From Bog-473 sp963843365 (GTDB lineage Bacteria > Actinomycetota > Acidimicrobiia > Acidimicrobiales > RAAP-2), in assembly GCA_963843365.1 (NCBI GenBank), contig CAWJKG010000002.1, forward strand, positions 496,001 through 560,000: 64,000 nt of DNA. Direction: 5' to 3'. Within the stretch, counting starts at the first letter, position 1. Each line of letters begins with the position of its first letter. The position numbers and the translations under genes are program-made. Shown piece by piece: positions 51,709 through 62,000 of this stretch. The notes below the pieces were generated by a model, which made no database searches, had not been told where the DNA came from, and worked only from the letters and a program-made list of their open reading frames with translations.

Positions 51709-53658
51709 ATGAGCGAGAGCAGCGTCGCCGCGCGTGCAAGCCGGGTGCGAGCCCGCTTGCTGTTTCTGCTACTTGACGCAATATCGGTATGCGCGGGCTA
51801 CGGACTGGCTGAGATCATCTATTTCCTCAAAAAGCCTCCCGCGGACTACTGGCAGCATTTCGCGTTTTTTCTTGCAGTAGCCGTCGTTGTCGCGCTGACG
51901 GTCAACCATCGCTTTGGCCTCTATGAACGCATGTGGCGGCACGCGGGTGCACAGGAGGCCAGCCAGCTGTGCCTTTCTGCCGTCATCACAATGGCCATTT
52001 TGCTGGCGTTTGATCTCATCTGGCGCATGTACAGCCCGGAACTCGTTCCGGTCAGTGTTGTCGTGGTCGGGTGTCTGTTCTCCACCATGGGTATGGGGAT
52101 CATCAGATTCCACTCGCGGCTGTTTGCGTGGCAGCGGGGATCCCGGCAGATGGGTTTGAGAGTGGCAGTGGTTGGCAGCTTCGATATGGGCGCCGCCGCC
52201 ATTCGTGAGATGCAGAATTGCCCAAGCGCCGGTCTCATTCCCGTCGCAGTATTTGACGACGACACGCGCGCTCATGGTCTTTCCCTTTTGGGCGTTCCCG
52301 TCGTGGGCAAGATTGCCGACATTCCCGACGCCGCGAGCCGCTACATGCTTCAGCAGGTGCTCCTGGCCATCCCCTCCCCGCCGCCTGAACTGGTGGAAAA
52401 GGTGCTCCGAGCATCGGAGGAGGTGGGCGTGTCGATGAAGGTGCTTCCCAGCATGCACAACGTCATGAATGGCCCCTCGCACCTGGAGACCGTTCGACAA
52501 GCCCGCGAGCCACGCATTGAGGACTTGCTCGGCCGGACGCCTGTCGCCGGGGAGCTCGACTCGATTCGTCCTGCATTAGCTGGACGGCGGGTTCTGGTCA
52601 CCGGTGCCGGCGGCTCCATCGGCTCTGAGATATGCCGGCAGATCTCGAGCCTCAAACCCGCGCTGCTCGTGCTCCTCGACCACGACGAAACCCACCTGCA
52701 CGACACCGCGTCGACCATCCTCGAGCCGTGCGAACAAGCACTGGTTGATATCCGGGACCGGACAGCAGTTTTCGAAGTCTTCAACCGCTACCGCCCAGAG
52801 ATAGTGCTCCATGCCGCAGCCCACAAACACGTGCCTGTACTCGAGACATACCCGGTGGAAGCGGTCAACACGAACGTGTTTGGCACCTTGAACGTAGTCG
52901 AGGCTTCTGTCGAGGTCGGCGCAGAGCGATTCGTTCAGATCTCGACCGACAAAGCCGTGCAGCCAACAAGTGTCATGGGTGCATCGAAGAGCCTCGCCGA
53001 GCAGGTCGTTCTCGCGAACACTCCGAAGGGAGCGCCCTATTGCGCGGTTCGTTTCGGAAATGTGCTCGGGAGCCGCGGCAGCGTGATTCCCACGTTCGCA
53101 CGTCAGATCGCGAACGGCGGTCCCGTCACCGTCACCGACGCTCGGATGACCCGGTTCTTCATGAGTGTCGCGGAAGCGGTCCAGCTTGTGTTGCAGTCCG
53201 CAATGCTCTCCCGGGGTGGTGAGATCTTCATGCTGGACATGGGGCAGCCTGTTCGGATTATGGACCTGGCACAACGCATGATTCGCTTGTCGGGTTACCG
53301 GGTCGGAGTCGATATTCCAATCGAGATCACCGGCCGGCGCCCCGGTGAGAAACTCGACGAAGAACTCTGCGAGCCTAACGAGGAAGTCCTGAGCACGACT
53401 CATCCGTACATCAACCGGCTCGCTCCGGTCCCATTGCCTCAAGAGGAACTGAACATAAGGCTGGCCGGGCTGCAGGACGCTGCCGTACGACGAAACGAAG
53501 ACGCTGTCCGCGCTCTGCTGTTCCGGGCAGTCTCAGCGTCGGTCGATGATCAACCCGGAGTGCCCGTGGCAAACATAGCTGCGGCCGAATCCGCCGTTAT
53601 TACACCCGTGCCGCTCACTCAGAATGGACTCCCCCCGGTCATCACTGCCCCCGCCTGA
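51709..53658 (+). CDS. CapD/FlaA1/PglF-type membrane-anchored UDP-HexNAc 4,6-dehydratase
   Basis: 649 residues. Four N-terminal membrane helices (about 16-131) are followed by a CoA-binding-like domain and then the SDR catalytic domain. NAD loop: RVLVTGAGGSIGSEICRQ (about 295-311). The active-site segment is STDKAVQPTSVMGASK with D414-K415, M423 and K427. The Met in place of Tyr is diagnostic of this group. It makes UDP-4-keto-6-deoxy-HexNAc, the substrate for the PglE-like aminotransferase at 12288. The C-terminal 100 residues are less conserved. GGGAG lies upstream of the ATG. Confidence 0.9.
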   Translation: MSESSVAARASRVRARLLFLLLDAISVCAGYGLAEIIYFLKKPPADYWQHFAFFLAVAVVVALTVNHRFGLYERMWRHAGAQEASQLCLSAVITMAILLAFDLIWRMYSPELVPVSVVVVGCLFSTMGMGIIRFHSRLFAWQRGSRQMGLRVAVVGSFDMGAAAIREMQNCPSAGLIPVAVFDDDTRAHGLSLLGVPVVGKIADIPDAASRYMLQQVLLAIPSPPPELVEKVLRASEEVGVSMKVLPSMHNVMNGPSHLETVRQAREPRIEDLLGRTPVAGELDSIRPALAGRRVLVTGAGGSIGSEICRQISSLKPALLVLLDHDETHLHDTASTILEPCEQALVDIRDRTAVFEVFNRYRPEIVLHAAAHKHVPVLETYPVEAVNTNVFGTLNVVEASVEVGAERFVQISTDKAVQPTSVMGASKSLAEQVVLANTPKGAPYCAVRFGNVLGSRGSVIPTFARQIANGGPVTVTDARMTRFFMSVAEAVQLVLQSAMLSRGGEIFMLDMGQPVRIMDLAQRMIRLSGYRVGVDIPIEITGRRPGEKLDEELCEPNEEVLSTTHPYINRLAPVPLPQEELNIRLAGLQDAAVRRNEDAVRALLFRAVSASVDDQPGVPVANIAAAESAVITPVPLTQNGLPPVITAPA

Positions 53659-53867
53659 CGATGGCTGAGGCTGAGCAGGGATGACGTCGAGACTTCGACT
53701 GCCAAACGCGCTCTCTGCGGGTATGGCAGCCGCTGAGCTCCTGATGTCTTCCGCTCTTCGACTGCACGCGCATCACCGACTCTTGGCCGGAAGGTACTCA
53801 GCTGGACCATGATGGGCGATTCGAGGCATCGGCGTTTGATGCAATCTCGACTGTTGGGGAGCAAGAA

Positions 53868-54812
53868 ATGAAAGTGATCGTGACCGGCGGTGCAGGCTTT
53901 ATCGGGGCCAACCTGTGCCGACTGCTTGTGGCAGAACCGGCTGTAGACAGCGTCGTCGCGATCGATGACCTCTCCACGGGTCGCCGGGAGAACCTGGAAG
54001 GTCTGGACCGCATCGATCTGATCGAAGGTTCGGTTCTCGATTTTGACCTCTTGACCAGGCACTTTGGGAGTGCAGACGCAGTAGTCCACCTGGCGGCCCG
54101 ACCCTCGGTGCCGCGGTCACTCACCGATCCGATGGCGACGCACCAAGTGAATGCCACAGGCACCATGAATGTCCTCGAGGCCGCTCGTGCAATCGGGGAT
54201 CTGCAGGTGATCATCGCCTCTTCTTCCTCGGTTTACGGGGCCAACCCGACGCTCCCGAAACGAGAGGACATGGTGACCCTTCCGGTCAGCCCGTACGCAG
54301 CGAGCAAGTTGGCTGCAGAGGCGTACGCTCTGGCCTATGGAAGATCGTTCGGACTCCCGGTGGTCGCCTTTCGCTTCTTCAATGTTTTTGGTCCGCTGCA
54401 ACCTGCTGACCACGCCTACGCAGCAGTTGTGCCGTCGTTTGTGTCGTGGGCGCTCAGGCGGGAGCCACTGCAGATTCATGGAGATGGCCTGCAGACGCGA
54501 GATTTCACGTACGTGGGCAATGTCGTGGAAGTCCTGGCCGACTGCGTCCGAAGACGGATTTCGAACGCAGAGCCGATCAATCTTGCCTTTGGTTCGCGGG
54601 TGTCACTGCTGACCGTCATCGAGCTTCTTGAGAGGATCCTGGGAGTGGAGCTCATCCGTCAACATGTCGCATCTCGTCCCGGCGACGTCCGGGACTCGCA
54701 GGCAGATCAAGCGGCCTTTCGACAGCTATTCTCCCAGGTAAACGCTGTCTCTTTGGAGGAAGGACTTCGCGCCACCGTCGAATGGTTTCGAACACTTCAA
54801 CTCACTCCTTGA
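53868..54812 (+). CDS. NAD-dependent nucleotide-sugar epimerase (extended SDR, GalE/WbpP-like)
   Basis: A 314-residue extended SDR. The NAD loop is TGGAGFIGANLC near residue 6. The catalytic Ser/Tyr/Lys are in ASSSSVYGANPTLP and SPYAASKLAAEAY. RFFNVFGPLQPADHAYAAVV is typical of UDP-glucose/UDP-GlcNAc 4-epimerases. The C-terminal nucleotide-binding arm has QIHGDGLQTRDFTYVGNVV. GGGGAG lies 8 nt before the ATG. It follows the 4,6-dehydratase on the same strand with a gap of about 210 bp. Exact substrate is undetermined. Confidence 0.85.
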   Translation: MKVIVTGGAGFIGANLCRLLVAEPAVDSVVAIDDLSTGRRENLEGLDRIDLIEGSVLDFDLLTRHFGSADAVVHLAARPSVPRSLTDPMATHQVNATGTMNVLEAARAIGDLQVIIASSSSVYGANPTLPKREDMVTLPVSPYAASKLAAEAYALAYGRSFGLPVVAFRFFNVFGPLQPADHAYAAVVPSFVSWALRREPLQIHGDGLQTRDFTYVGNVVEVLADCVRRRISNAEPINLAFGSRVSLLTVIELLERILGVELIRQHVASRPGDVRDSQADQAAFRQLFSQVNAVSLEEGLRATVEWFRTLQLTP

Positions 54813-54931
54813 TCTGTGCCGCCTATCTGCCAACTGCTTCGCGCTCTTCCGCCCTTGTTCCTAAACCTTGATTCGGCATCTCCCTCGGCAGGCCTTTCGG
54901 TCCAATTCAACCAGTCGCATCACGATCGGCG

Positions 54932-55747
54932 ATGACTCCCACAAAAGGCACGTTTGAAGATCAATCGCGAGACGAATCACGGCAAGTGGTGCTCCTCGCA
55001 GGACCGGGCGACACCACTGACATAGTCGCAAATTGGTTGGACGAACACATCTTCCCGGTGACCCTAGTGAGGGAAGAATCTCAATCGCGGGTCCAATTGG
55101 CGCGAAAGCGGATCACACGGCTCGGATGGGTGAAGACATTTGGTCAAGTTAGCTTTGTCGCGATTGCCATGCCGGTTTTGCGGCTTCGGGATCAGGGGCG
55201 TCGAAGACAAATTCTGTCCGAATCAAGTCTGGATGACGCGAGTCGCCCACCCGACTTTTGCGTCACATCCGTCAACTCCCCCGAGACGATCAACCTCCTA
55301 AAGGGACTGCAACCTCGCGTCGTAGTCGTAAATGGAACTCGGATCATCTCCTCTGAAGTTCTCGACTCGGTCAACTGCCCGATTGTGAACATCCATGCTG
55401 GTCTCACGCCCCGCTATCGTGGCGTCCACGGAGGCTATTGGGCCTTGGCGGAGGGTCATCCAGAGAACGTCGGAACCACCGTGCATTTGGTTGACAGTGG
55501 AATCGACACTGGCCGAGTCCTGGCAAGAGTTTGCTTCGATACATCTCCGGCCGATTCAATCGTCACATATCCGTATCTTCACTTATCCGCCGGACTGCCC
55601 CTCCTGGTCGACTCGGTGCGTACGGTGCTCGATCGCCAACAAATGGCTCCGATCGATGACGACTCTTTCTTGGCGGACTCTCGACTCTTCAGTCATCCCA
55701 CCATATGGGACTACATCCGACTCTGGACGACCAAAGGTGTCCGTTGA
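54932..55747 (+). CDS. Formyltransferase-fold protein, putative sugar N-formyltransferase
   Basis: 271 residues. The catalytic triad of N10-formyl-THF-dependent transferases is present: N153 and H155 in VNIHAGLTPRYRG, and D188 in TTVHLVDSGIDTG. The pattern HAG-x-TP-x-YRG is that of Fmt and sugar N-formyltransferases. It lacks the C-terminal tRNA-binding domain of Fmt. Together with amino-sugar enzymes nearby this suggests an N-formylated sugar. The N-terminal 100 residues are unusual and weakly related. The ATG start has no clear ribosome binding site. Confidence 0.75.
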   Translation: MTPTKGTFEDQSRDESRQVVLLAGPGDTTDIVANWLDEHIFPVTLVREESQSRVQLARKRITRLGWVKTFGQVSFVAIAMPVLRLRDQGRRRQILSESSLDDASRPPDFCVTSVNSPETINLLKGLQPRVVVVNGTRIISSEVLDSVNCPIVNIHAGLTPRYRGVHGGYWALAEGHPENVGTTVHLVDSGIDTGRVLARVCFDTSPADSIVTYPYLHLSAGLPLLVDSVRTVLDRQQMAPIDDDSFLADSRLFSHPTIWDYIRLWTTKGVR

Positions 55748-56116
55748 TCCCGGTCACACCCGCCACAGTCCGGCGTGATGATCACTTTCAGAAGCTTATT
55801 CCCTTTGACCGATTGAGGTCCCCGAGAAATTCCGACGAAAGCATGCATCGGGAAGGCGGTGTGACTTCGCGATGTCGGAGAGGCGATTCACTCGAGGTTT
55901 CACTCAGCCACATTTCGGTCGTGGCGCCACGGAGCGGTTCTGGGAAGGCAAGGCGGGGAGTACGACCATGATCGGACAAAACCGTGATGTCTGGACTCAC
56001 AGCCGGTTCATTCGCATATCGGATCAATCGGTTTGGATTCGGTCGCCTTGTACCAGGGGTTGGCTATGCGGCAAGCTGGAAGACCTTATTCGGAGGTCGG
56101 GGAGGATTCTGGATCC
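55748..56116. other. Intergenic region before a glycosyltransferase
   Basis: 369 bp without a supported gene. Short overlapping frames exist but none looks coding. A 12-bp palindrome CGTGGCGCCACG lies at 55920-55931. Confidence 0.4.
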
Positions 56117-57110
56117 ATGGCTGGGGAGTCGGTGAACATCAACCTCAGCCTCGTCATTCCCGCGTTCAACGAAGGGCGCCGACTGGCGAGCGCTCTGCAG
56201 CGACTAACGCAGTCGATTTGTCCGGACGATACCGAGCTCATTGTCGTTGACGATGGCAGCTCCGACGACACCGTCGACGTAGCCCGACGGCAACTAGAGG
56301 AATGGACTCGTTCTTCAGTGATTTCCCTTCCTCGCAATCGCGGAAAGGGAGCCGCCGTGAAAGCTGGGGTTGTTCGAGCGCGGGGCGGGGTGATTGCCTT
56401 TCTCGACGCTGATATGGCAACCGATCCCGGCGATTTGAACTACTTGTTGCGCGGCTGTAGAGCAGAATGACGTCGCCGTAGGCTCACGGGCGCATGAGGC
56501 ATCACTTGTTAGCGATCGAGGAATCCACCGTGAACTGATGAACCGGATATTTGGCACGTTAGTAGCCTCTACAACACTGCTTCCCTATATGGATACCCAA
56601 TGCGGATTCAAAGCGTTTCGAGGGCCTGTTGCCAAACTCCTCGTTCACGGAGCACAAGTCGACCGATTCGCATTCGACGTCGAAATGTTGGACTTAGCCG
56701 CCAGGCTAGGCCTGAGCATGGAAGAGGTCCCCGTGCGTTGGACTGACGTTGCCGGCAGTCATGTCCGCCCAATCCATGATGGGCTGCAGATGGCGGGAGA
56801 CATCCTTCGAATGCGAATGATGAAATGGAGACCTCCGCCGGTTCAGGGTGTGATGTTTCCGGAGATTCCGATCGAAGCCGCGGGAGCTGCTATCCAGCCC
56901 CACGTCCGCAAAGTTGACCTCCTGGTAAAATGGGGCGAAGGGACAGCGGTGTTCTTTCCTTGCCTTCCGCCGACTGAGTCGCGTCGCGTCTTCACGCGAA
57001 TGTCCTCCGAGCTGAATTTTCACAACTTGCGACTCATCAGCGTGGAGTTCAAAGCTCTGGCTGACCCCATTTCTGTCACCGGCGCCTTCAATGGGCAGGT
57101 TGCGCAGTGA
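56117..57110 (+). pseudogene. Family 2 glycosyltransferase (DPM1-like), one frameshift near 56450
   Basis: It begins LSLVIPAFNEGRRLASAL and contains ELIVVDDGSSDDTVDVA, LPRNRGKGAAVKAG and the DXD motif IAFLDADMATDPGDLNYLLR. The frame then breaks near 56450. Deleting one G from the GCGGCT run restores AVEQNDVAVGSRAHEASL and the second half, LMNRIFGTLVASTTLLPYMD with QCGFKAFRG. The composite is a complete dolichyl-phosphate-type transferase with a C-terminal extension of about 100 residues. A sequencing indel is likely. The last four bases overlap the following methyltransferase. Confidence 0.78.
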
Positions 57111-57844
57111 ACGGACTCCGCCGGTCAGTGGACCTCTTTCGAGCGTTCCGCCATGAAGAGACGGATCCCGAGACCTTCTACCGCTTTCTCGCAAAGGACA
57201 CCGTCGCCGACGTTGAGAGATTTTGCCACCTCGTCGGTTCGATTGTCCTCGATGTGGGGGGTGCATCGGGATACGTGGCCGACGTCTTTCGGGAAGCGGG
57301 AGCGAAGGCATTTACCGCTGAGTACAACCTCGATCAGACGACCGAACACGGTCGGCAATTGGTAGGCGGCATTATCGCTGATGGTTGCGAGTTGCCGATC
57401 GCGACGGGAAGCGTTGACGTCTGCTATTCCTCAAATGTCCTGGAACATGTGGTGTCTCACGAACAGATGCTGTCCGAAATGGTCCGCGTGGTGGCTCCGG
57501 GCGGAGTTATCTACCTCACATTCACCAACTGGCTCTCTCCCTGGGGAGGCCATGAGACGTCGCCGTGGCACTATCGGGGCGGCGAATGGGCGGCCCAGCG
57601 CTTTGAACGAAGAACTGGCAGCCCACCGAAGAACAGATATGGAGAGAGCCTCTTCTCTTTGAGTATCGGAGAGGTTCTTCGTTGGTGCCAGTCGAGTCCC
57701 GACGTCAACGTGCTCGACGCATTTCCTCGCTATTACCCACACTGGACTAAGGGGATCATAAGAATCCCGGGCCTTAGGGAGATTCTGACGTGGAATCTCG
57801 TCGTGGTGATGCGCCGGATCGGACTCGCGGCTTCTCCTAAGTAG
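57107..57844 (+). CDS. SAM-dependent methyltransferase
   Basis: A 245-residue methyltransferase. The SAM loop is GSIVLDVGGASGYVADVFRE, with VDVCYSSNVLEHVVSHEQM and MVRVVAPGGVIYLTFTNWLS as later motifs. The start GTG overlaps the stop of the GT2 by four bases (GTGA). This coupling suggests it modifies the same glycan or lipid intermediate. The C-terminal third contains HWTKGIIRIPGLREILTWN. Confidence 0.83.
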   Translation: MNGLRRSVDLFRAFRHEETDPETFYRFLAKDTVADVERFCHLVGSIVLDVGGASGYVADVFREAGAKAFTAEYNLDQTTEHGRQLVGGIIADGCELPIATGSVDVCYSSNVLEHVVSHEQMLSEMVRVVAPGGVIYLTFTNWLSPWGGHETSPWHYRGGEWAAQRFERRTGSPPKNRYGESLFSLSIGEVLRWCQSSPDVNVLDAFPRYYPHWTKGIIRIPGLREILTWNLVVVMRRIGLAASPK

Positions 57845-57963
57845 CCGTGATCTAACGTGACTGCTTACGAAGACCGGCCCAGTCGGGGATCGATCCCGCA
57901 CCTTGAGATTGCCAGCTTGAATGCAGCACCGACAGGCGGCGTTCCATCAATAGCGGAGTTCTG

Positions 57964-59040
57964 ATGCGCATAGCGTTCATGAGTTGGCGTGATCTCGCGA
58001 ATGAGCAGGCCGGCGGCTCGGAAGTCTTTATTGATCGCCTGGCGGTCGGTCTCCAAGAGATGGGTCATGAGGTGGCTCACCTCTGTGGAGGGCCAATAGG
58101 CGTCAGGAGCTACCCCGTTTTCAACATGGGAGGCACCTACAGCCAATATGTGCGGGCTCCATTTGTGCACCACAGAGTGGCGCGAGATTGGGATCTTTTG
58201 GTCGACACAGAGAATGGACTCCCCTATTTCTCGCCGTTGTGGCGCCGCAAGCCAATTCTCGCATGCGTGTACCACGTCCACAGCGACCAGTGGATTCAAC
58301 GGTTCCCGTTCCCCCTGGCCGCCGCCGGCCGCTTTGCCGAGGCGAAAATAATGCCACTTGTCTATCGCCGGGTGCCCTTCATGGCAATTTCTTCTTCGAC
58401 TGCTGTCGCGCTTGAGAGCATCGGTATTGAGAGGAACAGGATCCACGTGCTTCAGAGCGGAGTCGATCTCCCTTCAGTAACGGTCGAAGAGAAGTCGGCT
58501 GAACCGCTTTTTGTCTCAGCCGGACGACTCGTGCCCCACAAACGGATTGACCTACTCCTTCGAGTGTGGGACCGCGTTCGATCTTCGGTCGGTGGCACCC
58601 TTGTCATAATGGGCGACGGGCCCGACCGCGCCTCCCTCGAAGCTCTCGCCGGCGAAGGTGTCGTATTCACCGGTCGGGTCGGCGAAGATGAGAAGTGGCG
58701 TCTATTGGGCTCGGCTTGGGCTCTCATACATCCCGCTCAACACGAGGGGTGGGGTATCGTCATCATCGAGGCTGGGTCGGTTGGCACTCCAGCACTGGGA
58801 TTCTCGGTGCCAGGAGTAAAGGATGCAATCGTTGACGGTGCGACGGGAGTACTGGTCACTACGGAACAGGACCTTGCTCGCAAGTGGATCGAGTTGGCGA
58901 GGGATGATGGCTTGCGGCGTCAATTGTCCGAGAATGCCCGACGTCACGCGTCCACCTTCCGCTGGGACCAGGTAGCCCGCGACTTTTCACTGATCGCGAA
59001 CAAGGTCGTGCGATCACCGAATACCCACGCACATGACTGA
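57964..59040 (+). CDS. Family 4 glycosyltransferase
   Basis: A 358-residue GT-B enzyme. RIAFMSWRDLANEQAGGSEVF is an unusual but recognisable GT4 opening. The donor half has PLFVSAGRLVPHKRIDLLLRV, and HPAQHEGWGIVIIEAGSVGTP is the EX7E motif. GGAG lies 5 nt before the ATG. It overlaps the AftD-like gene by eight bases, so the two are probably co-transcribed and act on the same polymer. Confidence 0.85.
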   Translation: MRIAFMSWRDLANEQAGGSEVFIDRLAVGLQEMGHEVAHLCGGPIGVRSYPVFNMGGTYSQYVRAPFVHHRVARDWDLLVDTENGLPYFSPLWRRKPILACVYHVHSDQWIQRFPFPLAAAGRFAEAKIMPLVYRRVPFMAISSSTAVALESIGIERNRIHVLQSGVDLPSVTVEEKSAEPLFVSAGRLVPHKRIDLLLRVWDRVRSSVGGTLVIMGDGPDRASLEALAGEGVVFTGRVGEDEKWRLLGSAWALIHPAQHEGWGIVIIEAGSVGTPALGFSVPGVKDAIVDGATGVLVTTEQDLARKWIELARDDGLRRQLSENARRHASTFRWDQVARDFSLIANKVVRSPNTHAHD

Positions 59041-62000
59041 CCTTCGCACAATGAGTACATCGGATCCGATCACGCCGACCGACACCGAGTCAATGAGCGA
59101 TCCCTGCACCGATCACATGAGTCGTTGGTGGCTCGTTGGATTGGCGGCATTCTTTCTCGTTGTCACTTTTGTTCAGGCGCCCGGACTGATCATCGATGAC
59201 ACGAAGCTTCCGGTCATCATGTCCCCGTTGGCCTGGATGGAATCGTCCCTGCATTTGTGGAACCAGTCGGTGGCTTCAGGTTCCGTCCAATCCGAAACCT
59301 ACGGTTACCTTTTTCCCATGGCTCCATTCTTCGGGCTGATGCACTTTGCACATGTCCAGGTGTGGATTGCCGAGAGAATTTGGTTGGCGCTATTGCTTAC
59401 AGCTGGCGCTTGGGGTGTGATTCGTTTAGCGGAGGCTCTGGGCATCGGTAAGCGGTGGGCGCGACTGCTAGGTGCGCTCGCATACTGTATCGCTCCTATC
59501 GTTATCGATTGGGCAGCTGTATCGGTGGCGCTGCTTGCGGTGGTTTTGCTTCCCTGGGTGCTGCAGCCGCTGGTCGTTGGATCAAGGGCGGGGTCGACAC
59601 GACAGGCAGCTGCAAAATCTGGTGTCGCGCTCGCCCTGATGGGGGGAGTCAATGCGACAGTCATTGTTTCTGCCCTCCCGCTCGCGGTCATATGGCTGTT
59701 CACCCGACGTTCTGGGCCGCGTCGTCGGTCGTTGACAGGATGGTGGCTCGCCTGCGTTGTGCTGGCTTGCTTCTGGTGGATTGCTGCGACGTTGCTGCAG
59801 GGAAAGTACGGATACAACTACCTCCCCTATACAGAAACGCCCACTGTGACCACCTCCACTGGATCTGTCTTTGACGCGCTTCGTGGCACGTCGTTCTGGC
59901 AAAACTTTGACGACGTCGGGGGTCCTCTGATACCCGGAGGATGGACCCTTGTGACTTCGGGCATCGCTATTGTGGCGACCGCTCTCGTTGCAGCTCTCGG
60001 GCTCGCCGGAGTGAGCCGGCGAATACCCGAACGATTGTTTCTGGTGACGGGACTGAGTTTCGGCGTAATCGTGATCACGGTCGGCTACTGGGGCCAACTG
60101 GGGGGTCCGTTTTCCTCCAGCGTTATCGATTTGCTTCGCGGAGGCCTCGGTCCCTTCCGAAACGTTGCAAAGTTCTCTCCGCTTGTGTCACTTCCCTTGG
60201 CACTTGGGATGACCTCACTGGTTTCGACAGTGTCGCTCAGTGCCCGTACCACCCGTTGGCCAAATGAATTCATTCGAAGTCACTGGCGCTCGATTATCGG
60301 ATCGCTTGCAGTCGTTGCAGTGGTATTTGCAGCGTTGCCGATCTGGCAGCTTCAGCTATATCCGTCAGGCGGGTTTGCCGCAATCCCTCCGTACTGGTCA
60401 CAGACTGCCAATTGGCTCGATAGCCACCAAGGCCATCAAACGGCGCTGTTAGTTCCCGGTGCAAACTTTGCTGAATACACCTGGGGGTCACCTCAAGATG
60501 AGCCACTGTCAGTGCTCGCTTCCACATCCGTAACAGTCCGGTCCATCATTCCCCTTGGATCGGACGGGAACACAGACATGCTCAGCGCCGTCGAAAACGC
60601 TCTCGCCACGGGCAACTCGCAGCCTGGGCTTGCCCAGTATCTCTCCCGGTCTGGCATCGACTTCGTAGTCGAACGCAACGATCTGAACCTGAAGGCGACT
60701 GGAGCAATTCCCCCGGCCCAAGTTCACCAGGTTCTCAGTGAGTCCCCCGGACTCGTTGAAGTCGCAGCCTTCGGACCGTACCTTTCTCGTTCTCAAGTTG
60801 CGCAGGGCGACTTACCCGTCTACAACTCAAAGTCATACACTCATCTTCGGTCGGTCGAGGTTTTCAAGGTCGAGCCACCCGCGTCCGAAGTCCAGACATT
60901 TCCTGCCTCCAATCCACTCGTCGTCAGCGGATCGAGCGGATCATTGCTGACGCTCGCCGGAGATGGCGTATTGAACGGGCGCGCTGCGGTTTTGGCCGAC
61001 GACTCTCACGCGACAACTACTGCATCGAGCGTCGGAGCAACTTGGGTGATCACCGACGGCAACCAACGTCGGGCGACGGCGTTTGGAAAGGTCGACGACA
61101 ACGTCTCCTACCTATTTAGTGCCGGACAAACTACCTACCACTTTCCTCCCTTAACCTACGGATCGTTGGGTGCTACAAATGCTCAAACGGTCGCGGCCCC
61201 GATCGGCGCGGCATTCGTGACGGCAAGCTCCTACGGCTCGAACACTCTCCAGTTAGAGCCGTCTCAAGGGCCAGCAGCGGCATTCGATGGTGACCCATCG
61301 ACCGCATGGATAGCGTCGTCCATTCACGGGTCCGTGAATCAGTGGGCCTCGATCACGTTCGACCACTCGGTCCCCTTGTCATCGATCGTCATCACTCCTC
61401 TCGACGACTCTGTTCACCGTCCAAGCATTGAATGGGTGTCGATCAAAACGGATCGAGGATCCGTGCGCCGGCACATTCCCGGAAATGACACCCCCGTCCA
61501 GGTATCCATCGCTCCAGGTGAGACGCGGCACCTCAAGGTGATTATCGACGTGACTCATCTGCGTGGTAGCCCCGCGAACCCTCCCGAGGGTGCTGGAATC
61601 ACCGACATCGCCATTCCGGGCATCAAGTTCCAACAAGCCATGCAGCTTCCCAGCGATGACTTGACGACATTCTCAAAGCCGTCAAGTGCGGCGCCTCTGC
61701 TCAGTTTCAATGATCCGGTGACCAATCCCAATCTCGATTTCACCGGCCCGATCTCATCACTGCAACCGATCGCCCGAAAGTTCATTCTGCCAAAATCCAT
61801 GCCTGCGACGATCAGCGGAACGGCCGTACCGAACCCCGGTGACGCACTCCAGGAACTCCTCACCAAACAAATGGACCCGCTTCGCCAAACGGTTCAGATC
61901 TCAGCCAGCTCGTGGCTGCGAGACCTACCGCGATTCGCGCCCGACAATTTGCTGGCGAATTCCGCAACACCGTGGATCGCCGGGTTCAGCGATCGAGCTC

